Under the pieces are notes generated by a model, which saw only the letters and a program-made list of their open reading frames with translations, ran no database searches and was not told where the DNA came from. From Phanerodontia chrysosporium (Eukaryota > Basidiomycota > Agaricomycetes > Polyporales > Phanerochaetaceae), in NCBI GenBank assembly GCA_001910725.1, contig MJGA01000003.1:1674001-1738000 (forward strand): a stretch of 64,000 nucleotides of DNA, read 5' to 3'. Positions 54,926-64,000 of the stretch are shown piece after piece (within the stretch, counting starts at the first letter, position 1; each line of letters opens with the position of its first letter). The translations under genes were made by a program, and so were the position numbers.

Positions 54926-57506
54926 ATGATCTCTCGCACTCTTCGTGCGTCTGGCCTCGCAGGCCGTCGCCTTCCCGCCCTCACCAGGACAGCCCGCTTA
55001 ACGCCACACGCACGGAACTATGCGAGTCCGTCCGACCACCAGCCGAAGCCGGATCCAAGCGACCGACAGTCAGAGGAGAAAGGAAAGGAGCAGGGACAAC
55101 AGGTGCAGGGAAAGGAGAGCGAGGCAAAGCAGACAGAGCCGAAGAAGGAGGAAAAGGAGGACTCCCTCAAGGCTCTCGAAGGTTTCTTCCAGCGATACCA
55201 CCAGCAGCAACGACAGCAGCAGCAGTCGCAGCAGAAGAATGCTGACCAGGACAAGGAGTCATCTTCAAATCGACAAGAAGGCTCTCAGGGGCCGAAGCCA
55301 CCCCCTCCTGGCGGCAACAACAACGGCTTCAACACGAATCAGCTTGCACTCCTTGCTACAACCGCGACTATCTTCTACGCTCTCTCGAACTCTGCTTCTC
55401 CATCCTCCCGGGAGATCACATGGCAAGAATTCCGAACCGCCTTCCTAGACAAAGGCCTCGTTGATAAACTCATCGTGGTCAACCGGTCTAAAGTGCGCGT
55501 CAAGCTGCACTCAAACGCTACTGGAGCCATGTACCCGTCCTCTCCAGCCGGCGGAGGCGATTACTACTTCTCCATTGGCTCTGTCGAAGCTTTTGAGCGC
55601 AAGCTCGACGAGGCTCAACGTGAACTTGGTATCCCATCGCACGAGCGGATACCTGTTGCGTACCATGACGAGGTGTCGGCCTTCACCTACCTCCTACAGT
55701 TCGGCCCTACGCTTCTCTTTGCTGGTCTTCTCTTCTATCTGTCGAAGCGTGGAGGTGCTTCTGGAGGTGGTGGCGGAATATTCAACATGGGTAAGAGCAA
55801 AGCACGACTTTTCAACCACGAGACCGATGTCAAGGTCAAGTTCTCCGATGTCGCTGGAATGGACGAAGCCAAGGAAGAGATCATGGAGTTTGTCTCATTC
55901 CTCAAGGAGCCTGCTCGCTACGAGAAACTCGGTGCTAAGATTCCTCGCGGTGCCATTCTTTCCGGTCCTCCCGGTACTGGTAAGACCCTCCTCGCCAAAG
56001 CCACCGCGGGCGAAGCCAATGTCCCCTTCTTTTCCGTGTCCGGCTCCGAGTTCGTCGAAATGTTCGTCGGTGTCGGCTCCTCTCGCGTCCGGGACCTCTT
56101 TGCCATGGCCAAGAAGAACGCGCCGTGCATTGTCTTCGTGGATGAAATCGATGCCATTGGTAAGGCCCGTTCTAGCAAGGGAGGATTTGGTGGTACCGAC
56201 GAACGCGAGGCAACTCTGAACCAGCTCCTCGTGGAGATGGACGGTTTCAGCACGAAAGAGCACATTGTCGTGCTCGCAGGTACCAACCGACCGGACGTTC
56301 TCGATCCCGCGCTCATGCGTCCAGGCCGCTTCGACCGCCATATCGCCATCGACAGGCCTGACGTTGGCGGACGCCAGGGTATCTTCAAGGTCCATCTCAA
56401 GCCCCTTCGTCTCTCTAAGCTGCTCCCCGAACGCGAGAAGCTTGCTCACAAGCTCGCTGTCCTCACTCCTGGTTTCTCGGGTGCCGATATTGCGAACGTC
56501 TGCAACGAAGCCGCTCTTCACGCCGCCCGCAAAGGTCACGAATACGTTGAGGAGTCCGACTTCGAAAGTGCAATCGATCGTGTCATTGCTGGTCTCGAAC
56601 GGAAAAGTCGGCTGCTCAGTCCTGAGGAGAAGAAGGTCGTCGCATATCACGAAGCTGGCCATGCTGTCTGCGGTTGGTTCTTGGAGCATGCGGACCCTTT
56701 GCTTAAGGTTACCATCATTCCCCACGGCGTCGGTGCGTTGGGTTACGCTCAGGTACGTTCGTTTTCGTCCTATGTAGACCGGGTCTAACCTCCTTCGTTG
56801 ACAGTACCTCCCGCCCGACCGCTATTTGATGTCGACACCCCAAATGCTTGATCGCATTTGCATGACTCTTGGCGGGCGTGTCTCAGAGGAGATTTTCTTC
56901 GGCCCTGAGAACATTACGTCCGGCGCGCAGGACGACTTGAGCAAGATCACCCGTCTTGCGTTCGAGGCCGTAGCTAACTACGGCATGAATGAAGTTGTCG
57001 GCCCTGTCAGCTATGGCGGAGTCAAGGCTCAGGACAAGTGGCAGAAGCCATTCAGCGAGAAGACTGGACAGATGCTTGACGACGAAGTCCGGAAAATGAT
57101 CAGGTGTGTTAGCAGGCAGCTCAGTGCGATAAAATAAACTGATCATCCTGTACAGTGCCGCGCACAGACGGACTACTGAGCTCCTCACGAAGCATAAGGA
57201 GGATGTCGAGAAAGTTGCCCAGTTACTCCTAGAGAAGGAGGTCATTACAAGGTTAGTTCACGTATCTTGTCTGCCTCTTGGGAATCACATTAACGACCGA
57301 TTCATCCCAGAGAGGATATGGTGAGGCTTCTTGGCAAACGGCCATTCACCAACCGCAAGGACGACATGGACAAGTGGCTTGACGAGCACAGCCAAGAGCG
57401 AAGTGGACCACCACCTCTGGAACGCAGCGCTGAGGAGAGTTCAACGCCTGACGCAGAGCCTTCCGCGGTTGCTGCGAAGGTTGCAGACCACGAGATAAGA
57501 CCATAG
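54926..57506 (+). CDS. YTA12: Mitochondrial m-AAA protease subunit (Yta12/Afg3 family)
   Basis: ATP-dependent zinc metalloprotease of the inner mitochondrial membrane, active on the matrix side in protein quality control and maturation of mitoribosomal protein L32. Four exons: 54926-56752, 56805-57103, 57156-57251, 57311-57506; 805 residues. An Arg-rich presequence ([18 protein letters not shown]) is followed by a Gln/Lys-rich stretch, membrane helix 1 ([14 protein letters not shown]), membrane helix 2 ([14 protein letters not shown]), a Gly-rich link, Walker A GPPGTGKT, Walker [12 protein letters not shown], the second region of homology with RPGRFDRHI, and the zinc site HEAGH. The tail is acidic. 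Two membrane helices separate it from the i-AAA protease. Whether Yta12 or Afg3 is not settled. Confidence 0.95.
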
Positions 57507-57868
57507 TCTATTGGACCTGACTCCGACTTTGGGTACTTTATCGTTGCATTCGTTGATTGTACATCTCATATCTAGTCCATCACTCAGTATAATATGTATT
57601 TATGACATTGATCAACCACACACCGAGACGCGAACTTTCACATCGGGGTTCGACGCGTTAGTTGCTCCCAATCAAGTTTGGGATCTGCATAGTAAATATC
57701 CCGATCCGCCCTATGTAAGGCTCAGCCCAATCTCTCATGAGTCTCGTACGTTAGATAATTGCAATATGTAGCTTGGGTCGCCGGTCGCTCGTGGGCTGAA
57801 GACATGGACGTTTTGCAGCGCTACATCATACTTAATCTATCAACAGAAATGTAGAATCTTACCTTGAT
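57507..57868. other. Intergenic region upstream of the tRNA
   Basis: About 360 bp; contains the m-AAA protease 3' end. No other feature seen. Confidence 0.35.
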
Positions 57869-57981
57869 GGTAAGATGGCCGAGTGGTCTAAGGCGTGTGA
57901 CTCAAGCTGTAATGCTTGCCCACTTGTGGGTAGAATTCTCATGGGGGCAACCCCGCCTGGGTTCGAATCCCAGTCTTACCA
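57869..57981 (+). tRNA. tRNA-Leu(CAA) with intron
   Basis: The acceptor stem GGTAAGA pairs with TCTTACC, with discriminator A as in tRNA-Leu. The D-arm (TGGCCGAGTGGTCTAAGG), a long variable arm (GGGG-CAAC-CCC) and the T-arm (CTGGG TTCGAAT CCCAG) are all present. The anticodon loop reads CTCAAG, anticodon CAA. About 29 nt of intron follow, containing GCTTG that can pair with CAAGC of the anticodon loop, and a perfect CCCAC-TT-GTGGG hairpin at 57919-57930; this is usual for pre-tRNA-Leu(CAA). With TGTGA as the 5' anticodon stem, the 3' strand TCTCA leaves one T-T mismatch. Confidence 0.88.
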
Positions 57982-57983
57982 AC

Positions 57984-57988
57984 TTTTT
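57984..57988 (+). terminator. RNA polymerase III terminator of the tRNA
   Basis: Run of five T starting three bases after the discriminator base. Confidence 0.7.
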
Positions 57989-58205
57989 AGCCCGCTAAAT
58001 GAGCATCTATGCTGGAAACTAGCTTCGTGCAGGCCTGAGGTTACAATTTCAGATACTTCATATAACAGACCCAAAACCTGAGAGAGGTCAAATCTACGAT
58101 CACCTGTGGAAGTTGGAACATCGAGTGCTGAAGTGCAAAGGAAAGCTACAAGCTAAACCGCAAGGTGCAAACATGAAGTGAATTGCAGGGACAGCACACT
58201 TCTGT

Positions 58206-60612
58206 TTATAGCGAGTATATGAAGCCGCTCCAATTATCGCCTTTCTCCCTCCTTGCTTCATCCACGCTCGCGAAGCAACCATTTTTTTCTCGGGCCCTAG
58301 GATTGTGTTCGCCTTGGATGACCTCGTCCCGAAGACCGGCCTCCCGCTTGGCGTTTTCTCTCCGCAGGAGGACCAGGAAAGCCAAAGAGGACAACCAGCC
58401 AATGCCGATATACGCCATGGTTATCCCATGGCCTAGTCGATACCACGGCTTATCTACCGCACGATACTGACCGACAGCCTTCAATACGTCACGTGGAAGA
58501 AAGAGCAGGACTGCTTACGACGTTGGATGTCACTGCTCCATTTAGGTTGCCCCAGCCGATCGCCATCCCGAGAGTTGCGCTACGCTTGTACGAGCCTTCT
58601 ACATTACCCGATACCCATGCACTGGAATGAACAGTGAGCATGTGGCGGAAGCTCCGTCACAGAATTCACTCACACTGAGTTAGCTTATGGAATGGTCCGG
58701 ACATCAGTATTTATCCGACAAGAATGCAGCAGACACGTACGAATAGTGGGGTAAATCGCTCTACGGCAGCCTGTGCATTAGTACACCAGGACTATACAAA
58801 CGAGATGCAACTCACGATGCTGCGAGGTAGACTGCGAAATATGACAGCGACGGGTTGGTGGATGCTATCAGGATGATGTACCCGACTAACCCTGCAGAAA
58901 TGTCAGCCGACCGCATCAATACGCACCGTCTGTGCTTACCTATGGAAAACAGTACTCTGCCACGGAATGTAGTAGTTACGATGGCACCGACCAGAGGAAA
59001 ACCCACAGGTTGATAACGCCGCGACGGCCGAGGCGATCGCCGATGAATCCGATCGACGTCGTTACCAGACAAGCCCAAGCATACACTGGAACGGACAGAA
59101 GGTTGGCCACCGTCGCCTCGAAACCTACGAAAAGTCAGTGGCGTGAGATCTTCTTCACTCAAGTCCCATACCCAGCTGTGCACACGATCTTAGATAATAT
59201 ATAACAGCGTAGAACAAGAGATCTCACCTGGTTGATGATCGTTGGCAGAAACAGGGAGAAACTGAACAAGGGTCCGTCGCTGCCTCGACAACATTAGCCT
59301 GTTTAACAATAAGCGTAACGAGTCACCTACAAGCCCATATATATACCCACTATAGCAGAATGAGTATGACACCGTGGTATAATCAAGAAGCTTGCTCACT
59401 CGAAATCCATGTCTTCCAGTCCTGTAAACTTTGCCATACATATTTCATCTTAAATTTTTCGCCGGCTGCACTAAACTTCATGTCATTCTGGAGGCGGCGC
59501 ACCACCCATACACCTTATCTTTATCTTAAGTGGGAAATACGAGATGATAGAGGTGTCACCTACGTTCGGTTTCCGAGAGAAACTTTGCAGTGTCTGGGAA
59601 ATCCTGAAGGATAAAGAACGAAGCAACGGCGCAGAGGACCGTGAAGAGCCCTTCGAGAATGAATATCCAAGCCCAACCGGGCTTGCCTCCTATACCATCC
59701 ATGTTGTGGATGGCAGCCGCAAGAAGGCCGCCTAAAGTTCCATTAGTGTCGCGATGTGGAGACGGTGTATGCTCGTGACTTACTGAAGGCGCCAGCGACC
59801 GTTGCGGAAGAGAAGAAAACTGCCACCCTGGTACCTAGTTCGCTTCGCTTATACCAGCTGCGGCTCATTAATTAAATGTTCTGTAATGTGAGTGCATCAC
59901 TCACCATGACATGTAGAAGACGACACCAGGATATAACCCTGCCTCGGCAAGCCCAAGCAAGAACCGCAGTCCTGTGGATATGTTGAGTATATACCCTTGC
60001 AATAGCCTACCATGTCATGCTCACCGACCAGCCCTCCATAATTATGGACGACGCCATGTAACGTCTAGACCATTGTGATCAGAATATCCAGACTGACGAG
60101 CCACTGCACTTACCATAGCTATACCCCACACGAGCATAATGAAGGAAAGCCACCGAGAGGGTCGCAACTTTTTCAAAGCGACGTTACTAGGAGGCTGCGA
60201 TGGTGAGTTAGCGCGGGCACCAGCGAACGGGCAGTCCAGAATTACCTCGAACAGTGAATAAGGAAAGAAGAACACCGTAAGCGCAATCAAGTATTGCGAG
60301 TCCGTTATGTGAAGGTCGCTTTGCATATGATACAACTAGATGTATGGACGTTCAATGTGGAGCATGAGCAGAAGAGAATGCCAGACGCACCCTTGCGTTT
60401 CCAATATTACCTCGATCAAGGAAGTTCAGGAGATAGAGGATAGCAAGCCACGGCACAACATGCCAGTCAATCTTCCGCATAAGCTTACGCTCGTCTACGC
60501 CGGAAGTGTCTATCTCAGGCTGGTATTCCTGAGTATCATTTACTGACTCGACGTTCGTCTTCTCAGGTACGCCCTTGATAGACTCCTCGTCCATGGACAT
60601 GATGGTCGCCAT
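58206..60612 (-). CDS. MFS transporter, anion:cation symporter (Dal5/Tna1-like) family, with microexons and one apparent frameshift
   Basis: Plasma-membrane symporter of the ACS family, whose fungal members take up allantoate, nicotinate, vitamins or other organic anions. Seventeen exons: 60391-60612, 60246-60335, 60114-60194, 60025-60064, 59905-59971, 59784-59857, 59564-59731, 59400-59513, 59331-59349, 59228-59279, 59172-59175, 58940-59124, 58816-58891, 58741-58760, 58674-58683, 58519-58621, 58206-58466. Motifs: WHVVPWLAILYLLNFLDRGN, GLRFLLGLAEAGLYPGVVFY, LFSFSLFLPTIINQ, GFIGDRLGRRGVINL, PNSVAWVSGNVEGSYKRS, WYRLGHGITMAYIG. The frame breaks at three C on the plus strand (59002-59004); one more base gives NLWGFPLVGAIVTTT and 528 codons in all. 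Exon 11 has 4 nt and exon 15 has 10 nt; both are needed for frame and for family sequence. Confidence 0.87.
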
Positions 60613-61011
60613 TCACCGTTGCGGGAGGGTGAAGTCGTGAAGGCGGGGAAAGAGAGGCTTGGAAGGCTTAAGAGGCAAGGACCAAGGTGGCAAAGCAAAG
60701 ATGTGCCCACGCTGAGAAGCCGAATCTACATCAGCATGCGACCTCTTAGCGCTGAGCATATCAGCAGTTGGTGCGGATTGGCAGAACTGTCCGAGCGATA
60801 GTCATGCGAGCAAGTGGCACAGTTGCAGCGGAAATGCCGGAAAGATAGGGAAAGATGACGCGGGTGATGTGGCCCCCAAAGAGATAAGACGAATGAGAAG
60901 GAAAGATATGTCAATATTGTTCGCACGACTACAATACAAACGAAGACCTGGTTGTATGCGTATATCATGAGCGTAATGCGGGGTGAAGAGATAATAGGAA
61001 ACGACATACCG
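60613..61011. other. ACS transporter promoter and UreD 3' region
   Basis: About 400 bp between two minus-strand genes; no coding signal. Confidence 0.35.
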
Positions 61012-61983
61012 TCACGTTGAAAGAGCGAATGTCCTGTTATACACGTCTGCCCCGACGATGTCGCGTAGGGGGTGCAGGGCTTCTCCAAGCCAGGTCCGCG
61101 CATCTTCTGCCGTTCGTGCCGCTACCCTCAACATGCAGCCTTTGCTGTCATCCAGGAGAGTGAGAGACCACAGTGTGCTAGGGCGCGCAGCGTGTTTGAA
61201 AACGGTGATCGATCCAAAGCATTCTGAAAGGTGCTTGACTGCTTGTATCGTCCGGGGCCCGTACAGGATAAGTGTGGCGTAGCATGAGTACGGGCTGAGT
61301 CGGTCTGCGAGAGGGCGGATGGGTAGAGCCTTGAGGCTGCTGCAATCCTCTTCCAGGAGCATCACATCACGCGCGACGCGTCTGTCCTCGACGAAAAGCT
61401 CGTTGACACTGAGGTACTTGCTGAAGACCCAGTCTTCTCCGAGAGACTTTCTGCCGGATGTTATCCAATCCAGAAGGATTACGGACGCATCAGATGCGAT
61501 TCTGAAGGTCTGTATCTGGTTGTAGCTCGCGGAACGAAAGCAAGTGACGGGATCTGGGAGGAGGAGCAACGTGCTGCCCGCGCCGACCGTAGCGGTCATA
61601 CGCTGCGATGTCTCCACTTGTGTCCCCTGCTGGGTCCCAGGACGTGCATATCGGTGTCCTGGACGCGTCTTGAAGACTTTCGTTGTGCCCTAAGCACATG
61701 TTCATCGCGAGGAAATCATGAGCCCGCTCTGTAAACTCACCTGAGTAAGGAGAACCAACGATGTCCGCTTCTCTACCTTCACCTCGAGATCTACACTGTC
61801 GCTATGCACCAGGCCTCCTCCATATGTGAGCACATAGACGACCGCAACATTCGGAGGCGCAAGTCGAGGTGACAAGAGCTTGAGTGGATAGGAGTATGAG
61901 AGTTCGGACAGGACCGCGTCGTGGCCATCAGAGCTGACATGTATGCGCCCCTTGCCTGCACCGATTTTCTCAACGGCGCTCAT
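61012..61983 (-). CDS. Urease accessory protein UreD
   Basis: Chaperone of the UreD/UreH family that helps UreF and UreG load nickel into apo-urease. Two exons, 61741-61983 and 61012-61689; 306 residues. UreD landmarks are seen: SYSYPLKLLSP, VVYVLTYGGGLVHSDSVDLE, LVLLTQGTTKVFKTRPG, then LLLLPDPVTCFRSASYNQIQ, LDWITSGRKSLGEDW, and the end LHPLRDIVGADVYNR. The ATG before SAVEKIGAGKG was chosen. No urease or other accessory gene lies in the window, as is normal for fungi. The ACS transporter downstream may also serve nitrogen supply, but no direct link is shown. Confidence 0.93.
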
Positions 61984-62448
61984 GATGGTCAAGACCTATC
62001 TGGAACGGTAGCCATATAGCTAGCATGTCGAGCTCGGTGGTCTTAAGAGGCGGCTCCTATCTCTAAGCCAGACCTCGGATGTCCGGGTAAGGAAGCGATC
62101 AACAAGTATCAAGGCACTTGAAGTGATCACGTGGCGTAAGAACGCCTCAAAGCCTCGGACGTTTCAGCCCAGGTATACATCGTATGAATATCACAAAACT
62201 TTTAGTGTAATTAGAGAGCGTAGTGACGTGATGACGACTGTCCGAACAAATAAGCTTACATACCAAGACAAGATAGCATAGCGAGAAGGAGATGCGCAAA
62301 GCGAACTAACAGATCGAGACCAGGAGAAAGACAGCCCACATACAGACAAGGAGTGTAGTGCATGGTCATGAGGATCGTGAATGAAAGATACCGTAGAATA
62401 TCCCAGAGATGCAAGGGTGCGAGAGAGTGAGAGAAAGTAAAGCAAGGA
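61984..62448. other. UreD promoter and BYR4 3' region
   Basis: About 465 bp; no gene supported. Short open frames here do not extend into any recognisable protein. Confidence 0.35.
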
Positions 62449-64000
62449 TCAATACTGCCGTGTTGCCAGTGCACGTATTTCATAGAGAAAAGAGCGGTCG
62501 GTTGTTGAAGTGGTTGTCCACCCACGCATTTCAGAACGATGGCGGACTTCGGCTGCGCGACATTTCTCGAAGAAACCCTCTTCGATGTCGCAAACCATGG
62601 AGGCTCGAGAGCACCGGTCACTCTCGGACTCGGACCGGCTTCTCGTACGGCTGACGGCGGAACCAGGCGTGGTGTCGGCCTGAGAGTGGTGGGAGCCAGA
62701 TGAGACAGAACACTGTTGGTTGGCGCGGATGGTACGGGTGTTCGCGTCTGAATCCTCATCGTCTTCGTCATCGGCAAGATTTGCAAAGACGTCTGGCTCG
62801 TCTTCCTCAGGGGGAAGAGTCGATATCCAACACATCTTCGCTGGATCGAAGATCATGTTGCCCACTTTGCGTGCTCCCGCCGCAAAGCAGTTGACCGGTG
62901 AACCGATCGAAGAACCAGTCAGGTGGGTAATCAATGCTGGCCGCGTCGAGGTGCCCACAGCTGCGTCAAAATCTCGTAAGACCTGGTCGTTACCTTCCCA
63001 GCGCAGCGTATTTGGATTCCATTTCATCTCGCCGACGACTAGTGCGCGGTTTAGCTTAGCATCTGCAATTTCTCCAGTCGACGTACCTTTTGGGCCACCC
63101 GAACCGCCCAGGTTACGAATCAGTGTTGGCTTCCGTCTGGCCTGAGAGCTACTGACGTTCTTCCGCTTCGTAATAGGAGCCGACTCTGATGGTTTGCCCG
63201 AGAGAAACTCGATACGACTTGTTCGTTTGAGTGTTTTACCACCAGCTAAGGAGACATCTGAGCGAAAGTTGCGCAGCGATGCAGATCGTTACTCACCCAT
63301 TTCTGGATCTGGAGGCTTGCGAGACAAGGAAGGGGCCACAACTGAGGCATAGCTGGCGCCTGGTATGCGAGTGCCAGACCCCTTCGGCTGCACACGATAC
63401 TTCCCTTCCTTTTCTCTATCAAGCGGAAGGTCCTCAATGCTATCTAGTTCCGTTCCATCTCCGTATGTGCGCGTTCGCTTTGGTCGTTTTAAGACTTTGG
63501 CTGCAGGGACTACAGGGAGACTCTGCGTCTGCGCGTGGCGTGACTTCGATGACGGTGGGCGCGAAGATGACGCGGATGGCGGCCGAGGGGGGCCGGCAGG
63601 GGCGAGGTGGTACGAGGTGGAGCTGTAGTGACCACTGGAGACGGAAGGAAAACATTTGATATCGGCGGACGCGTCTTTAGACGAGAAGACGAGGTGGGCA
63701 TGGTCAGGCGTAGAGCGACGGGATTAGAAGACGGTGTCGATGGACGGGTAGGGGGGACATTATAATCGAACGTGTGTAGCCTACCAGTAGAGTTGGTATG
63801 ACTCTTGGCTTTAGACGATGCAGTGGGTGCATTGTATCTCGCGGGCACAGGCATCTCGGGTTGGCGGGAGGAAGAGGCCTGGGCAGAGCTATGATCGGAC
63901 AGGGATGGAAGGGAGGCTTTACGAGACAACCCACGACTGTGCGATGGTGAGGGTGCTTTCAGGACGGTGTGAGATTTCTGGCCACGAAGGCTGCTATACT
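62449..64000 (-). CDS. Byr4/Bfa1-type mitotic exit/septation regulator (5' truncated), with an apparent one-base frameshift
   Basis: Scaffold half of the two-part GAP Byr4-Cdc16 (Bfa1-Bub2) that keeps the Spg1/Tem1 GTPase inactive at the spindle pole until cytokinesis or mitotic exit. The gene runs off the right edge, so the N-terminus is missing. Visible exons: 63297-64000, 63087-63245, 62449-63038. Family parts: RPKRTRTYGDGTELDSIEDL, TLKRTSRIEFLSG, MKWNPNTLRWEGNDQVLRDF, GARKVGNMIFDPAKMCWIS, EEGFFEKCRAAEVRHRSEMR. The upstream part is Ser/Pro-rich and probably disordered. In the first visible exon the frame breaks at six G on the plus strand (63587-63592). One more base turns an Arg/His-rich stretch ending in a stop into a Ser/Pro-rich one that joins the conserved block. 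Confidence 0.85.

Noticed and set aside
55895..56725. 276-residue frame on the minus strand
   Set aside because: Antisense to the AAA and protease domains of the m-AAA protease gene; composition follows from that gene.
59514..59527. GATAAG-like motifs (cttatctttatctt) as nitrogen-response sites for the ACS transporter
   Set aside because: They lie inside an intron of the transporter gene rather than in its promoter.
1..64000. Transposons, CRISPR arrays, rRNA, viral insertions
   Set aside because: No transposase, reverse transcriptase, integrase or capsid-like frame, no regularly spaced repeats, and no rRNA-like sequence was seen.

Overview
The window is a gene-dense piece of nuclear DNA from a filamentous basidiomycete, most likely an Agaricomycete. 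The reasons are: protein families typical of fungi (Mim2, Cox13, septin Cdc3, Byr4/Bfa1, fungal sugar and ACS-family transporters); many short introns of about 45-65 bp, up to 18 per gene; a CSL (CBF1/Su(H)/LAG-1) transcription factor, a family kept in basidiomycetes and fission yeasts but absent from budding yeasts and most filamentous ascomycetes; and 200-300 bp spacers between divergent genes. I found no transposon, CRISPR array or rRNA. Exon models below were built by eye from splice signals, reading-frame continuity and family motifs. For nearly all genes the exon lengths sum to a whole number of codons.

Layout. 0-12.3 kb: nitrilase (cut by the left edge), septin Cdc3, karyopherin Mtr10, succinyl-CoA ligase alpha, mitoribosomal protein mL44, an acyl-CoA-binding/ankyrin protein, mitoribosomal bS16m and, divergent from it, LSm5. 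12.4-19.4 kb, minus strand: importin alpha, a D-2-hydroxyacid dehydrogenase, proteasome subunit Rpn2. 19.6-31.4 kb: Cox13, a GPI-type Ser/Thr-rich protein built from duplicated exons, ribulose-phosphate 3-epimerase, a DXD glycosyltransferase, pyruvate kinase, the CSL factor, an unknown protein. 32-46 kb: a DUF4203-like membrane protein, mitochondrial helicase Mrh4, a sugar transporter, Mim2 overlapping a PPR protein tail to tail, a U-box cyclophilin, Vps20. 47.8-64 kb: a DHA1 drug/polyamine transporter, a gamma-glutamyltransferase, a PP2C phosphatase divergent from an m-AAA protease, an intron-containing tRNA-Leu(CAA), an ACS-family transporter, UreD, and the C-terminal part of Byr4/Bfa1 (cut by the right edge).

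Themes. About nine genes serve mitochondria (LSC1, mL44, bS16m, COX13, MIM2, PPR, MRH4, PP2C, YTA12), several in divergent or convergent pairs. The ACS transporter and UreD may both serve nitrogen use.

The most interesting signal is a cluster of four CSL-type sites (YGTGGGAA) within 70 bp just upstream of the start codon of the CSL gene itself, which suggests direct autoregulation. Other points of interest are a 4-nt and a 10-nt microexon in the ACS transporter, an exon-duplicated cell-surface protein, several GC-AG introns, and a cluster of CGATAG motifs in the largest intergenic gap. At least six conserved genes need one extra base to stay in frame, five of them in a G or C run. This points to homopolymer errors in the assembly rather than to real gene decay.
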